Of a DNA stretch of 13,272 nucleotides, positions 1-8,096 are shown piece by piece (position 1 is the stretch's first letter; each line of letters begins with the position of its first letter). The position numbers and the translations under genes were made by a program. Source of the DNA: an uncultured Lachnospiraceae bacterium (GTDB taxonomy: Bacteria > Bacillota > Clostridia > Lachnospirales > Lachnospiraceae); contig CAJTTI010000047.1 in the NCBI GenBank assembly GCA_910579225.1, forward strand, positions 1 to 13,272. Direction: 5' to 3'. A model generated the notes under the pieces. It saw only the letters and a program-made list of their open reading frames with translations. It did not search any database and was not told the DNA's origin.

Positions 1-441
1 ATTCCCATTTAGTGAACACATCTCCTCCGCAACTGTCACTGCCCGCACTTTTGCTGCATCCCAGGCTCCAGCCGTTTTTGCAGCTGTAAATTTATAAAGT
101 ACATTTTTATAAATAGCATAGTCGCCTGCCGCATATGCTCTTCCTTCTGAAAATGCATCCCCCATGCTGCCTTCGAGCGCCTCACTTTTTGTTGCCAGCC
201 CTTTCAATGCGGCTTTGACATTTCCGAACAAATCTGTCCACTTTCTGCCTCTGACGATCCCTGTCAGGGCCGTTTCTATAGACGGTAGCTCTGCTGCACC
301 CGTATAGTCCTCAAACTGTACTTCCTTCATTGCCGACCGTAAAGACTGCCCATTTTCATCAAATACCACCTTATCCTCTGTATGCAGATAGTGAACATTT
401 CCTTCCTTATCCTGAAGCTCTTCATAAATAACTCTTGACAT
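1..441 (-). CDS. Partial tail fibre / receptor-binding protein (N-terminal 147 residues, runs off the left edge)
   Basis: The reading frame is open from an ATG at 439-441 to the first base of the window, so the C-terminus is missing. A GGAGG lies about 10 nt upstream, and only 2 nt separate this gene from the stop of the preceding fibre gene, so they are translationally coupled. Residues 1-40 look like a fibre N-terminus (a VVFDENGQSL segment). Residues 42-83 contain QFEDY, then PSxExA, IVxG and KAAxxGL, a block shared with the neighbouring gene. Residues about 98-139 (key residues GRAYAAGDY, LYKFTAA, AWDAA) resemble the short carbohydrate-binding-like modules (CBM5/12 type) found in Firmicutes tail fibres. 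Position after the baseplate genes fits a distal fibre that selects the target cell. The specificity domain is probably in the missing part. The fibre role is an inference from context and motifs; the module assignment is moderately sure. Confidence 0.75.
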   Translation of the reverse strand, partial: MSRVIYEELQDKEGNVHYLHTEDKVVFDENGQSLRSAMKEVQFEDYTGAAELPSIETALTGIVRGRKWTDLFGNVKAALKGLATKSEALEGSMGDAFSEGRAYAAGDYAIYKNVLYKFTAAKTAGAWDAAKVRAVTVAEEMCSLNGN

Positions 442-443
442 AC

Positions 444-1439
444 TTATCTTTCCTCCGTTTCATAAAAATAAAAAATATCCTGTTCTCTGACGGAACCCTC
501 CGGAATCTCTCTTGACTCCAGGCTTTCAAAAACCAGCATCCTCATCACTGCCGGCTTATCAAAAGGTTCCAGATTGCTCTTCCTGTTTGATTCATTTCCA
601 TATAATGCCAGTTCCTCCCTTTCTTCAACAGGGATATACTCAGACATCGGCAAATAACGGCTGCAATAATGAATGGTAACTCCTTTTCTATCTGCCGCCA
701 GCAGATACCATTTGTTTTCTTTCCGCTCACTGACGGGAATATTCTGATACATGATCACAAACGGACTGTAATGCTCCATCCTTCCTGACAACTCCAGATT
801 GGCAGACTGCAAACCAAGGAATGCAGCTTTCATATACTGAAGTATTGAGTACACAGATTTTCCGCTTACAATTTCCGCAATGGCCTCTTCAGTGGACGGT
901 GTCGTTTCGTTGGCAGAGACATAATCTTCAAACTGCGGAAATTCCATTTTCATAAATTCTTCATCAAATTGTTGTCTGTATGCATGGAATTCTCCCACCG
1001 TCAAAGATGTAGTCTCATCGACACTTATGGTTATATTGCTGCTGTTTCCGACTTTCAGCGTAAAACGGAGCGAGATACCTGTTATCGTTTCTGAAAAGCC
1101 TGGAAGAAACGGCCTGTTTCCCACAGAAGCAACTCCATAAAGAATCTCATCTTCTCCCTGTGCTTTTGCGAATACTCCCACGGCAGCAACATAGTATCCC
1201 TCTTCCAGCTTCTGGTTGTTCACATAGCTGGAGATGACAATCGTTGTATCATCTTTCACATTTACGTTTAAAATATCCACCTGCTGACGCACAGGTTCCA
1301 GCACTTGCAGATGCTTCAGCTCCTCCTCTGTATACTGCGCATCCGTTGTTCCTATCCTGGTAAATACAACCGCCGCCTCCCCGGCCGCTATTCTGGCCAG
1401 CAGTTCCCGGCCGCTGTCTGTTATTATCATATGATTCAT
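444..1439 (-). CDS. Tail fibre protein, collar-type N-terminal domain (XkdV position)
   Basis: A 331-residue protein in the slot of PBSX XkdV. Residues 1-150 (start MNHMIITDSGRELLARIAAGE, then a beta-rich region with YYVAAVGVFA and an LRFTLKVGNSSNITISVD stretch split over 124-140) match the phage tail-collar fibre N-terminal family, which attaches a fibre to the baseplate. Residues 169-211 carry the QFEDY...PSxExA...IVSG...KAAFxGL block also present in the next gene. Residues 217-331 are acidic and aromatic-rich and I do not recognise them. The ATG at 1437-1439 has GGAAGG about 7 nt upstream; a second ATG at codon 4 is possible. The gap to the XkdU-like gene is 3 nt. At 331 residues it is short for a complete receptor-binding fibre. 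It may be an adaptor that carries the protein encoded next, or the N-terminal half of a split fibre. Confidence 0.8.
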   Translation of the reverse strand: MNHMIITDSGRELLARIAAGEAAVVFTRIGTTDAQYTEEELKHLQVLEPVRQQVDILNVNVKDDTTIVISSYVNNQKLEEGYYVAAVGVFAKAQGEDEILYGVASVGNRPFLPGFSETITGISLRFTLKVGNSSNITISVDETTSLTVGEFHAYRQQFDEEFMKMEFPQFEDYVSANETTPSTEEAIAEIVSGKSVYSILQYMKAAFLGLQSANLELSGRMEHYSPFVIMYQNIPVSERKENKWYLLAADRKGVTIHYCSRYLPMSEYIPVEEREELALYGNESNRKSNLEPFDKPAVMRMLVFESLESREIPEGSVREQDIFYFYETEER

Positions 1440-1442
1440 CTT

Positions 1443-1979
1443 CTATCCTTCCACCTCCATTATCATACATGTGGACAAAACTCCTCCTGTATAAACTCCT
1501 GTCTCCGAATCTGTCTGCACATGATTATCTGCTTTCAAAACAAGGTTGCATGGAAATATCATCTTGATCATCCGCTCCAGCTCCTGTACCTGTCCGTACA
1601 TTTCCAGTCGCACATTCAGATCAATCTGATAAGTATCCGGTTGTTTTACAACAGTAAAATTCTGTTCGCCACACAGAACAGTCAGTTTCTGAAGAAACAT
1701 CCTCCATGTATAAGGAAGCGCCATAAACCATCTGGACTGAACTCTTGATCTTCTGCTTTCCAGAGTATCTTCACGGAACGGAAGGATTTTCAGTATTTTT
1801 TCAAATCTTGAAATACCATACTCATCAGCTGTGGCAATAAATTCATTTTGCAGAACCTGGTCAGCAGCTTTCCACATAAGTGCAAATTCCGGATTTTCCG
1901 CTGTCAATGTTCTGTTCATTTCCTCATATTCTGCTATAAATGGCGGCAGATAAGAGACAAGATCAACCTCTCTGATCAT
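1443..1979 (-). CDS. xkdU: Baseplate protein XkdU / YmfQ family (DUF2313)
   Basis: A 178-residue protein whose start (LVSYLPPFIAEYEEMNRTLTAE) and following helical segment (FALMWKAADQVLQNEFIATADEYGISRFEKIL, residues about 32-63) are typical of the DUF2313/YmfQ family. The family occupies the place of P2 tail protein I, between the baseplate J protein and the fibres, and is thought to link baseplate wedge to fibre. The ATG overlaps the XkdT stop as ATGA (1976-1979), with GGAGGTG 7 nt upstream, so translation is coupled. The C-terminal half (residues about 110-178) is beta-rich and includes a Cys at 143. Length is normal for the family. Confidence 0.87.
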   Translation of the reverse strand: MIREVDLVSYLPPFIAEYEEMNRTLTAENPEFALMWKAADQVLQNEFIATADEYGISRFEKILKILPFREDTLESRRSRVQSRWFMALPYTWRMFLQKLTVLCGEQNFTVVKQPDTYQIDLNVRLEMYGQVQELERMIKMIFPCNLVLKADNHVQTDSETGVYTGGVLSTCMIMEVEG

Positions 1980-3175
1980 CCGCTGACACCTCCAAGTACC
2001 GGAATCTCATATTTCCCTAGGCTTAGGTTACTCCCGACACCATTGATGACAGTATCCTGTACATCCATTACTCCCGGAACATTCAGAAGCCGGTTGTCAA
2101 TCTGGCTGATTCGTACAATCAAATAAGAGGAATCCGCCCATTCTTCCCTGAGTTCCAGAAGATAATCCGACACTGCCTTTTCCAACAGTCCCTGAAGATT
2201 ACTCCACCCATATCCTGGTTCAAACGTCAGGACAGATTCCACGGTAATCTGTTTTTCCTTTGCGCTCTCCACTTTCACCACATGGCCGATAGGCGCCAGT
2301 CCATACCCTTCTCCGGCATTGATTTCCGGATCTATCATTGTCTGAACTTCCTGGACAAGCGTATCGGAAGCTGCCCCGAATTCAGAATTGATAATCGTTA
2401 AAAGTACGGTCCCACCGATCGTCAGCTTCTTCTCTTTTGCAGCGTGAAACACAGCATCCAGCCATTCCCCCGCTTCCCCGGTTAATGTCTCTTTCGTGTT
2501 GTTATACCACCATTCCACACTTTCCTTCGGAATCATTTCGGCCGGAGAGATATCTGCATTCCAGACTCTTGTCACTTTTGTCCTGCCAACTCCCGGGATC
2601 GCGTTCGTCTTTTCCAGATAATCTGTCCGGTTTCCTCCGAAAGAATGTTCATTGAAAGATGCAAAATACCGTTTCCGAAGTTCTTCCGTCTCTTCCTCAT
2701 CTTCTCCGGGAATCAGGAGTTCTGTCAACTCTGCGGTCTGCAGTCCCTGAATGTATTCCATAGGAATCATATTTCCCAGGTACTGATTTCCCGCACTTCC
2801 GGAAGTCTCGCACTGCACCTGGTATTCTCCATCCGCAACCTTTTCCACTACCACGTAGTTCCTGTCGCCAATATTAAAACGCTGCCCGGAGACATCAATA
2901 TTATCCGGGACAAATACGCCTTTCAATATGGCGTGCGTAGCCTGACGTGGATGGATGCCGCGCTCTTTGCACCGCAGAATCAGGAATTCCCGGGACGCCG
3001 AATCTCCGTAAGCTTCTTTCAAAATGTGATCCAGCTCCAGATACAAAATCTGTAATTCAATCGCAGTAGGCGAATGGGTGTCCCATATGACGGAACCTTC
3101 CCGTTTGTCGAATCTGTCCGGCACGCGTGAGAGCATCCGGTCCCGAATTATTTCATATGTAGTATTTTCATACAC
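1976..3175 (-). CDS. xkdT: Baseplate J-like wedge protein XkdT
   Basis: A 399-residue baseplate J family protein (P2 gpJ, T4 gp6-like), which forms the baseplate ring that rearranges to trigger sheath contraction. Recognisable blocks are the N-terminal helices with DKREGSVIWDTHSPTAIEL (residues 23-41), the ERGIHPR segment (71-77), the acidic GEDEEETEELRKRYF (157-171), GGNRTDYLEKTNAIPGVGRTK (180-200), and YGLAPIGHVVKV (291-302). These appear in family order without a break. The start is GTG at 3173-3175, which overlaps the XkdS stop by one base (TAGTG). A GAGAGAGGTG sequence precedes it at a suitable distance, and no in-frame ATG lies closer. Length is within the usual range, so the gene appears intact. 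Confidence 0.93.
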   Translation of the reverse strand: MYENTTYEIIRDRMLSRVPDRFDKREGSVIWDTHSPTAIELQILYLELDHILKEAYGDSASREFLILRCKERGIHPRQATHAILKGVFVPDNIDVSGQRFNIGDRNYVVVEKVADGEYQVQCETSGSAGNQYLGNMIPMEYIQGLQTAELTELLIPGEDEEETEELRKRYFASFNEHSFGGNRTDYLEKTNAIPGVGRTKVTRVWNADISPAEMIPKESVEWWYNNTKETLTGEAGEWLDAVFHAAKEKKLTIGGTVLLTIINSEFGAASDTLVQEVQTMIDPEINAGEGYGLAPIGHVVKVESAKEKQITVESVLTFEPGYGWSNLQGLLEKAVSDYLLELREEWADSSYLIVRISQIDNRLLNVPGVMDVQDTVINGVGSNLSLGKYEIPVLGGVSG

Positions 3176-3579
3176 TAAAAGTTCACCTCTCTCTCCATTT
3201 TTACATCTCCGAATGTGGTATGTACCAGAAATTCCACATGGACAACGCCCTTTTCCGGAAAATCAAATGTAAAGTTATCCACACTCCTGACCCGTTCGTC
3301 CCACAGCAGAGCTTCCGAGATCCGGCGTTTCAGTTCCGGACATACATAGGTGACCGGTTCGCCGAACAAATCCTGGATCTCGATTCCATAGTTCCAGCTG
3401 TACATGATATACTGATAACGTTCTGTCATAATGATCTTATAGATCGCCTGTCTGACCGCTTCCAGTCCGTCCGTATATCCGCGGATACGATGACCGTTCA
3501 TCTCCATCTGATAGGTCAGGCCGGGCCGTACTTCAATCTCAAAATCTTTGTTCAGAAATCCAACTGTCGAAGGAATCAT
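3175..3579 (-). CDS. xkdS: Baseplate protein XkdS, gp25/gpW-like sheath initiator (DUF2634)
   Basis: A 134-residue DUF2634 protein. The family corresponds to the small gp25-like lysozyme-fold baseplate component on which the sheath starts to polymerise. Typical features are the GLEAVRQAIYKIIMTERYQY segment (38-57), the MYSWNYGIEIQDLFG segment (59-73, the equivalent of the W-x-YG region in gp25 relatives), and the C-terminal beta strands. The ATG overlaps the XkdR stop (ATGA at 3576-3579), with AGGAGG 6 nt upstream. It sits between XkdR and XkdT as in PBSX. Confidence 0.9.
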   Translation of the reverse strand: MIPSTVGFLNKDFEIEVRPGLTYQMEMNGHRIRGYTDGLEAVRQAIYKIIMTERYQYIMYSWNYGIEIQDLFGEPVTYVCPELKRRISEALLWDERVRSVDNFTFDFPEKGVVHVEFLVHTTFGDVKMEREVNF

Positions 3580-3977
3580 CGCCTGCCTCCTATCCGGTCA
3601 GCCACAATAAACTTCTGACCTTCCTGCTGGCGAAGGATGATCACCTCGTCGCCGACCTCCAGTGCATTGTGCATCAGGAAATTTTTGGTCCCCGCAATAT
3701 CATGCACATGAAGCGGCGTATCCGCTGTTTCTCCGTCCGGGGAAAGAACTCCTTCCTCTGTTGTCCACTGTACCGTTACAGTTGTCATATAATCTGTAAC
3801 ATTCCTTGTCAGGATCAGCTGATTCTCGCCAAGAATCATTTTCTGTTCCACATTGATCTTCAGGGGTGTCTTTGATATGACTTCCCCGAAATATACACTG
3901 ACCGGCTTAGAAGCTTCCCATTCATCCCGTGAAGCCTTTTTTACCGCCTCCACAAGTCCGTTTGCATCAGCCAACAA
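3576..3977 (-). CDS. xkdR: Baseplate / spike-region protein XkdR (DUF2577)
   Basis: A DUF2577 protein of about 133 residues, found in all PBSX-type tails between the hub protein and XkdS. It is predicted to be beta-rich (OB-fold-like) and its place suggests a spike or hub-associated component. Visible blocks are NGLVEAVKKASRDEWEAS near the N-terminus, a VSVYFGEVIS strand, a TPLHVHDIAG segment with two His, and the C-terminal EVGDEVIILRQQEGQKFIVADR. Start choice: the frame extends to a GTG at 3981-3983, but that GTG is part of the Shine-Dalgarno sequence itself (GAGGAGGTG). The ribosome should therefore start at one of the two TTG codons at 3975-3977 or 3972-3974, 6 or 9 nt after AGGAGG. I use 3977. 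The start overlaps the 3' end of xkdQ. Confidence 0.87.
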   Translation of the reverse strand: MLADANGLVEAVKKASRDEWEASKPVSVYFGEVISKTPLKINVEQKMILGENQLILTRNVTDYMTTVTVQWTTEEGVLSPDGETADTPLHVHDIAGTKNFLMHNALEVGDEVIILRQQEGQKFIVADRIGGRR

Positions 3978-4947
3978 ATTCACCTCCTCTAAGTGTCAGA
4001 TCCATCCAGTGCTCACTTTCTCTGTAAGTATGTCTGCAGCTCTCAACCAGCATGAAGTTTCTGACTTTCACATCGCCCAGATTCAGGTTCACCGCGATCA
4101 TGCTGCCCGCCCTTACCCGGTTGTCGCCCAGAACACCTGTAAGCTTTAAACTGCGGGTCTTTTTGTTATACAGTTTCAGGAGAGCATCTGCTTTGGCCAT
4201 GCCGTTCTCCCCTTTCTTCAGCGTATCAAAATACTGCAGAACCCCCCATTTGTTCATATTTCCGGAATCCTGTGCAATATACACTTCCCGGAACCCGGTC
4301 TCTTCATTGTCATAAGTCAGTTTTATTTTATTGAACGTATCGTCGTCTATGGATGATGTGTATTCAAAATTTTCACCGGTTTCTTCATCCACCATCAGAT
4401 ACGCCCCCGGCTCACCCACCGCCATGGATGACAGATGCTTCAACGTCAGCTTCCCAAAATCGTCATACAAAACGAATAATTCCCCAGTATTCGTCAGCGT
4501 CAGATCCAGAGCATTCTGGATCATATCAAAAAGTGACGTATTTTCTTCAACCCTGGATTCGATCACATACCCGGCAGGTTCCAATACTCCCGTGTTCAAC
4601 GCATAGTCAGAAGCAATCATCCTCAGAAACTGGTCTGCCGTCTTGTTCTCATAGATGATGGTGTCTTTGTTTTTCAGATAACGCAGCTGGTCATAAGCGG
4701 TAACCGTAACAATCTGGTCTCTGTCTCTTTGTTGTTTAAATACAAATCCAAAGAACAGTTCATCCCCGTTTTCCTTCATCCTCACTGCACTGCCTTCTGA
4801 AAAATCAAGCACATCATCTTTCAGCACTTTAAACGTCAGCTTTCCCGGAGTCCCCTTCCGCTCTGTTGACCATTCAATCCCTTCCTCCACTGCCGGAAAA
4901 TATGCCTTCGTGCCGGTATCATTCCCGATCAAAAGTTCAATGCTCAT
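3967..4947 (-). CDS. xkdQ: Baseplate hub protein XkdQ (gpD / gp27-like)
   Basis: A 326-residue protein of the XkdQ family, related to P2 gpD and T4 gp27, which forms the central hub that joins the tube end to the spike. The N-terminal 100 residues contain the paired beta-barrel pattern with WSTERKGTPGKLTFKVL (26-42) and a FFGFVFKQQRDRDQIVTVTAYDQLRYLKN stretch (65-93) in which the VTAYDQLRYLKN ending is highly typical. The middle (about 100-200) carries the NTGELFVLYDDFGKLTLK strand pair. The C-terminal half ends with RNFMLVESCRHTYRESEHWMDLTL. The ATG has AAAGGGG about 10 nt upstream. It follows the LysM protein by 17 nt. Confidence 0.9.
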   Translation of the reverse strand: MSIELLIGNDTGTKAYFPAVEEGIEWSTERKGTPGKLTFKVLKDDVLDFSEGSAVRMKENGDELFFGFVFKQQRDRDQIVTVTAYDQLRYLKNKDTIIYENKTADQFLRMIASDYALNTGVLEPAGYVIESRVEENTSLFDMIQNALDLTLTNTGELFVLYDDFGKLTLKHLSSMAVGEPGAYLMVDEETGENFEYTSSIDDDTFNKIKLTYDNEETGFREVYIAQDSGNMNKWGVLQYFDTLKKGENGMAKADALLKLYNKKTRSLKLTGVLGDNRVRAGSMIAVNLNLGDVKVRNFMLVESCRHTYRESEHWMDLTLRGGEFVG

Positions 4948-4964
4948 CTGAACTCATCCCCTTT

Positions 4965-5654
4965 CTAACCGGCCGGAATCGTCAACACCTGCCCCGGATA
5001 GATCAAATTGGGATTCCCGCCGATCACGCTTCGGTTGGCATTGTAGATCACGGAATATTTCGAGCCGTTTCCATAAAATTTTTTGGCGATATTCCAGAGG
5101 CAGTCCCCTTTTACCACCGTATATGTCTGCGCTTCCGACGGAGCCGGAGAAGCTCCGGTTTCCCTTTGAGGCTCTACGCTCGCCTGAGGCTTCTCCATAT
5201 CAAAGCTGATGTTCACTGTCTTGGTTCCATAGTCCCTCCACTGTTTCAGTTTGATGTCAACCATCAGATCAAATCCCTCTTTCGCATCCTCTGTGATCTT
5301 GTAATCTTCCATAGACACTTTCATATTAGTATCAAACAGCCGTTTCCCGGTCGGTTTCGTTCTGCACACAATAAACTGAAAAGGCTTCTGATTTGTCTTC
5401 AGGGCTTCAAAATAGTCCAGAAAATAGTCAGCGCCTTTAAATCCCGACTTGTAGACGGCAAATGGATAAGGTTCCTGCGGTATCCTGCATTCAAACTCCA
5501 CATCCGTCAGCTCTGCCTTTTTCAGAAGATTGATCTGCCCCTCGTTGATCAGCGTAACTGTTTTATTTGTATTATTGATCTTTACGGTCAGTTTTGGAGG
5601 AGTGACCGGCAGCAGACACCTATCCAAATAAAAATCATATCCGCTTTTTCCCAT
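4965..5654 (-). CDS. xkdP: LysM-domain tail protein XkdP
   Basis: A 229-residue protein. Residues 1-150 are the tail-associated domain. A Pro/Ser/Glu linker (152-175) leads to a C-terminal LysM domain at 176-228 (YTVVKGDCLWNIAKKFYG ... NPNLIYPGQVLTIP). LysM binds N-acetylglucosamine in peptidoglycan. In XkdP/gp53-like proteins the LysM module sits at the tube-baseplate junction, and in this context it probably helps assembly or contacts the wall during puncture. The ATG overlaps the tape-measure stop by one base (TAATG), with AAGGAG 10 nt upstream. Length is typical of the family. Confidence 0.92.
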   Translation of the reverse strand: MGKSGYDFYLDRCLLPVTPPKLTVKINNTNKTVTLINEGQINLLKKAELTDVEFECRIPQEPYPFAVYKSGFKGADYFLDYFEALKTNQKPFQFIVCRTKPTGKRLFDTNMKVSMEDYKITEDAKEGFDLMVDIKLKQWRDYGTKTVNISFDMEKPQASVEPQRETGASPAPSEAQTYTVVKGDCLWNIAKKFYGNGSKYSVIYNANRSVIGGNPNLIYPGQVLTIPAG

Positions 5655-7891
5655 TAAGTATGTACTCCTTCCGTTGAAATATAGATCGCTTCGTTCACTG
5701 CATCCGTCATGCCTGAGATCACCCCGTCCAGATCCAGTCCGTTTTTGATCGTATTATGATTTGTCTGTTCAATACTAATTTCAGCAGTGGTAAACCGGTT
5801 GATTGCTTCCTGCTCTGCAATATCCCGCAGATATTTCAGTTCTTCTCCGGTAATATCCATTGCATCGGCCATTGCACCGGTATTCTCAGAAATGTTCTCG
5901 ACTCCGCCGCCAATATCCTCGTCTTTCAGGAAATTGGTATATTCATCCGACGAAGGAAGAGGATTCTCTCCAAAGAGAGAAGCCGGGTCGAAATTCGATA
6001 TTTTATCCTCAATCCCCTCTCCGAAAGAATACCCCTTATCCCATGCTTCGTCGTAGTCAAACCGTTCCAGATACCGGTCGGAAACATCCAGCTCTTTCAT
6101 GACTTCTTTTCCCTTTCCAAAGGTCTCGTCTACCCAGCCTTCAAGGGAATCCCGCCATCCGGAAATGGCATCCGCAAAATCACCGCCGAAAATAGTATCA
6201 ATGGCGCCTGCCACACTTTCCAGCAGGCCGAGAACATTGTCCGCCAGATCGAAGAACAGGCGTGCGATTGCTCCCACGGGATCATCAAATACATTTCCGA
6301 AAAAATTCGCAAACGCCGCAATATAATTCCAGAAAAAGGCAAACAGCCCCATTCCCAGATTGATCAGAGCAAACAACAGATTTCCTATCACAGCCAGTGC
6401 AACCATAAATGCTCCGCAGATCAGTCCGGTGGCAGAGATGGAAGTCCCTGCAAAGTGGTTGATCGCTGCGATCACTGCATAAAAAGCTGCAATCAGGGCA
6501 ATGACCAGGATGATAATCCAGACAAGCGGACAAGCCGCAAGTGCAGCATTCAAGCCATCCTGCGCCAAAGTCAGGGCGACGACAGCCGCACATTCAGCCC
6601 AGTCGCACACTGCTTTCCAGACCGTAATTGCTGCCTGCTTAACAGTTTCCAACCATGTAGCCAGCATGGTTGCCTTGTAGACCAGCAACGCTGCGATTAC
6701 GCCATAAATAATCGGCGACAGCCACGACCAGTTATCCATCAAAAGCTGTACGCCGTCCACGAGCAGACCGAAAATTCCCAGTACCGCGCCTCCGGCGAGA
6801 AGCAGCACGCTGATCGCTGCATTGGCGACGCTCCACAGTCCTTCCATACCGCCGATTTTATCCAGAATCGGCTCTGCAGCCCCGGCCAGCAGAGTAAACG
6901 CTTCCCCCGCATGAGCTACCAGTCCCTGGAAGGCCTCGCTGTTGGCAATTTTACTCAGGCCTCCCAAAAGCGGCTGCAATGCCATCAACGCCGTGTTTTC
7001 CATGGAGGTCCGGATTTGTTCAAAAGTCTTCGGCATACTTTCGAACTTTGCATTCGTCTCATCTGCTGCCGCAAACATGGCCCCTTTAACCACACCAGCC
7101 GTAATCTGCCCTGCTGCTGCCATATTCTCCAGCTTTTCTTCCGGCACTCCCAGGTAATCTGCAATCGCCTGGATCATACTTGGCGCCTGTTCCAGCATGC
7201 TGCTGTATTCCTCAGCCCCCATGCCGCCGGAACCCATCATCTGCGCCATCTGCTCCATGGCACCGTCACTTTCCGAAGGATCCATTCCGGCAAGCTGAAA
7301 CTGTTTGCTGACCTGCTCTGTGAATGCGATGATTTCTTCCGAACTTCCAAAGGCATCTCCGGCTGCACTTCCCATATTCGAGACTGCACCCGCCATTGCC
7401 TGATAAGAGCCCCTTGCCCGTTCACTGGAGAGGTATACCATGTTCTGCAGGTCTTGCGTCGTCTGCAGGCCGTCATTTATTCTGTCCAGACCTGCAGCGA
7501 CAGAAGTCATCTGATCTGACAGATTCAGCACTGCCGAAATATTTTCAACTGTCACAACAGAAGAAATTACACCTGTGATCTTCTGCATCAGCCCGCCCGA
7601 CCCGCCTGCATCTTCTCCGTCTCCCTGATAATTCTCAATCTGCCGAAACCGCTCCATTACGCTGCTGTTAAAGATCTCCGGACCTCCAGACTGCCATTGA
7701 ACAGGTACACGGACCGGAGCCGGCTGATGGATTAGGGGATCAGGCAGTATCGGATGGATTCTCACATCCACTGTAAGTGGGGAAGGCAGGGAACCGGAAT
7801 CAATGATTCTGAAATTCACAGACTCTGCCATCCGACACAGCATATTTGTAAAATCATCCCTTAATTCAATCGCTACACTTATACTTCCCAT
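5654..7891 (-). CDS. xkdO: Tape measure protein XkdO
   Basis: A 745-residue protein, the largest in the window, placed directly after the frameshifted chaperone as tape measure genes are. Residues about 105-350 form the conserved tape-measure N-terminal domain (SSERARGSYQAMAGAVSNMG; GVPEEKLENMAAAGQITAGV). Hydrophobic stretches at about 358-385, 393-411, 454-476 and 487-521 resemble the membrane-active segments that tape measures use when they leave the tube. The C-terminal 200 residues are acidic and Gly-rich. Tape-measure length sets tail length. At the usual rule of about 0.15 nm per residue this gives a tail near 110 nm, shorter than PBSX, whose tape measure is much longer. The ATG at 7889-7891 follows the stop of the frameshift extension by 4 nt, with GGAAGGTG upstream. 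Confidence 0.93.
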   Translation of the reverse strand: MGSISVAIELRDDFTNMLCRMAESVNFRIIDSGSLPSPLTVDVRIHPILPDPLIHQPAPVRVPVQWQSGGPEIFNSSVMERFRQIENYQGDGEDAGGSGGLMQKITGVISSVVTVENISAVLNLSDQMTSVAAGLDRINDGLQTTQDLQNMVYLSSERARGSYQAMAGAVSNMGSAAGDAFGSSEEIIAFTEQVSKQFQLAGMDPSESDGAMEQMAQMMGSGGMGAEEYSSMLEQAPSMIQAIADYLGVPEEKLENMAAAGQITAGVVKGAMFAAADETNAKFESMPKTFEQIRTSMENTALMALQPLLGGLSKIANSEAFQGLVAHAGEAFTLLAGAAEPILDKIGGMEGLWSVANAAISVLLLAGGAVLGIFGLLVDGVQLLMDNWSWLSPIIYGVIAALLVYKATMLATWLETVKQAAITVWKAVCDWAECAAVVALTLAQDGLNAALAACPLVWIIILVIALIAAFYAVIAAINHFAGTSISATGLICGAFMVALAVIGNLLFALINLGMGLFAFFWNYIAAFANFFGNVFDDPVGAIARLFFDLADNVLGLLESVAGAIDTIFGGDFADAISGWRDSLEGWVDETFGKGKEVMKELDVSDRYLERFDYDEAWDKGYSFGEGIEDKISNFDPASLFGENPLPSSDEYTNFLKDEDIGGGVENISENTGAMADAMDITGEELKYLRDIAEQEAINRFTTAEISIEQTNHNTIKNGLDLDGVISGMTDAVNEAIYISTEGVHT

Positions 7892-7895
7892 ACCA

Positions 7896-8096
7896 TCACC
7901 TTCCTTTCTTCCCTTTTTTCTGCCTGCGCTTCATCTCTTTTTCTCTTTTCTTGTCATGTTCCATCTTTACTTTAATGGCTGCCACGACAAATGCTTTTTC
8001 CTGTTCGTCCAGTTCAAGAAAAACCGAAGGCAGAATATGTAATTTCAGAAGGGAATAATAGGCAAAATTAGCCTCCCAATCCCCTTCTTCAATCAG
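7896..8096 (-). CDS. -1 frameshift extension of the tail assembly chaperone (GT-like part)
   Basis: This is the second part of a tail chaperone that is read in two frames. From the CTG at 8094-8096, which follows the slippery site in the -1 frame, 66 codons are open to a TGA at 7896-7898. The stretch begins LIEEGDWEANFAYYSLLK and ends in a very basic tail (KKREKEMKRRQKKGKKGR). It has no start codon or ribosome binding site of its own in a plausible position. A fusion would contain 143 + 66 = 209 residues. This matches the lambda G/GT and XkdN-type arrangement, in which the longer form recruits the tape measure and the shorter form tube subunits. It fills the otherwise unexplained gap between XkdN and the tape measure. 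Confidence 0.88.
   Translation of the reverse strand: MIEEGDWEANFAYYSLLKLHILPSVFLELDEQEKAFVVAAIKVKMEHDKKREKEMKRRQKKGKKGR

Noticed and set aside
4866..5657. A 263-codon open frame on the plus strand
   Set aside because: Antisense to the LysM protein gene and the start of xkdQ, with no protein family resemblance. The minus-strand genes explain the region fully.
5756..7519. A 587-codon open frame on the plus strand
   Set aside because: It lies entirely antisense to the tape measure gene, has a composition rich in His, Cys, Gln and Arg without a recognisable domain, and no ribosome binding site or promoter of note. It is a by-product of codon usage on the other strand.
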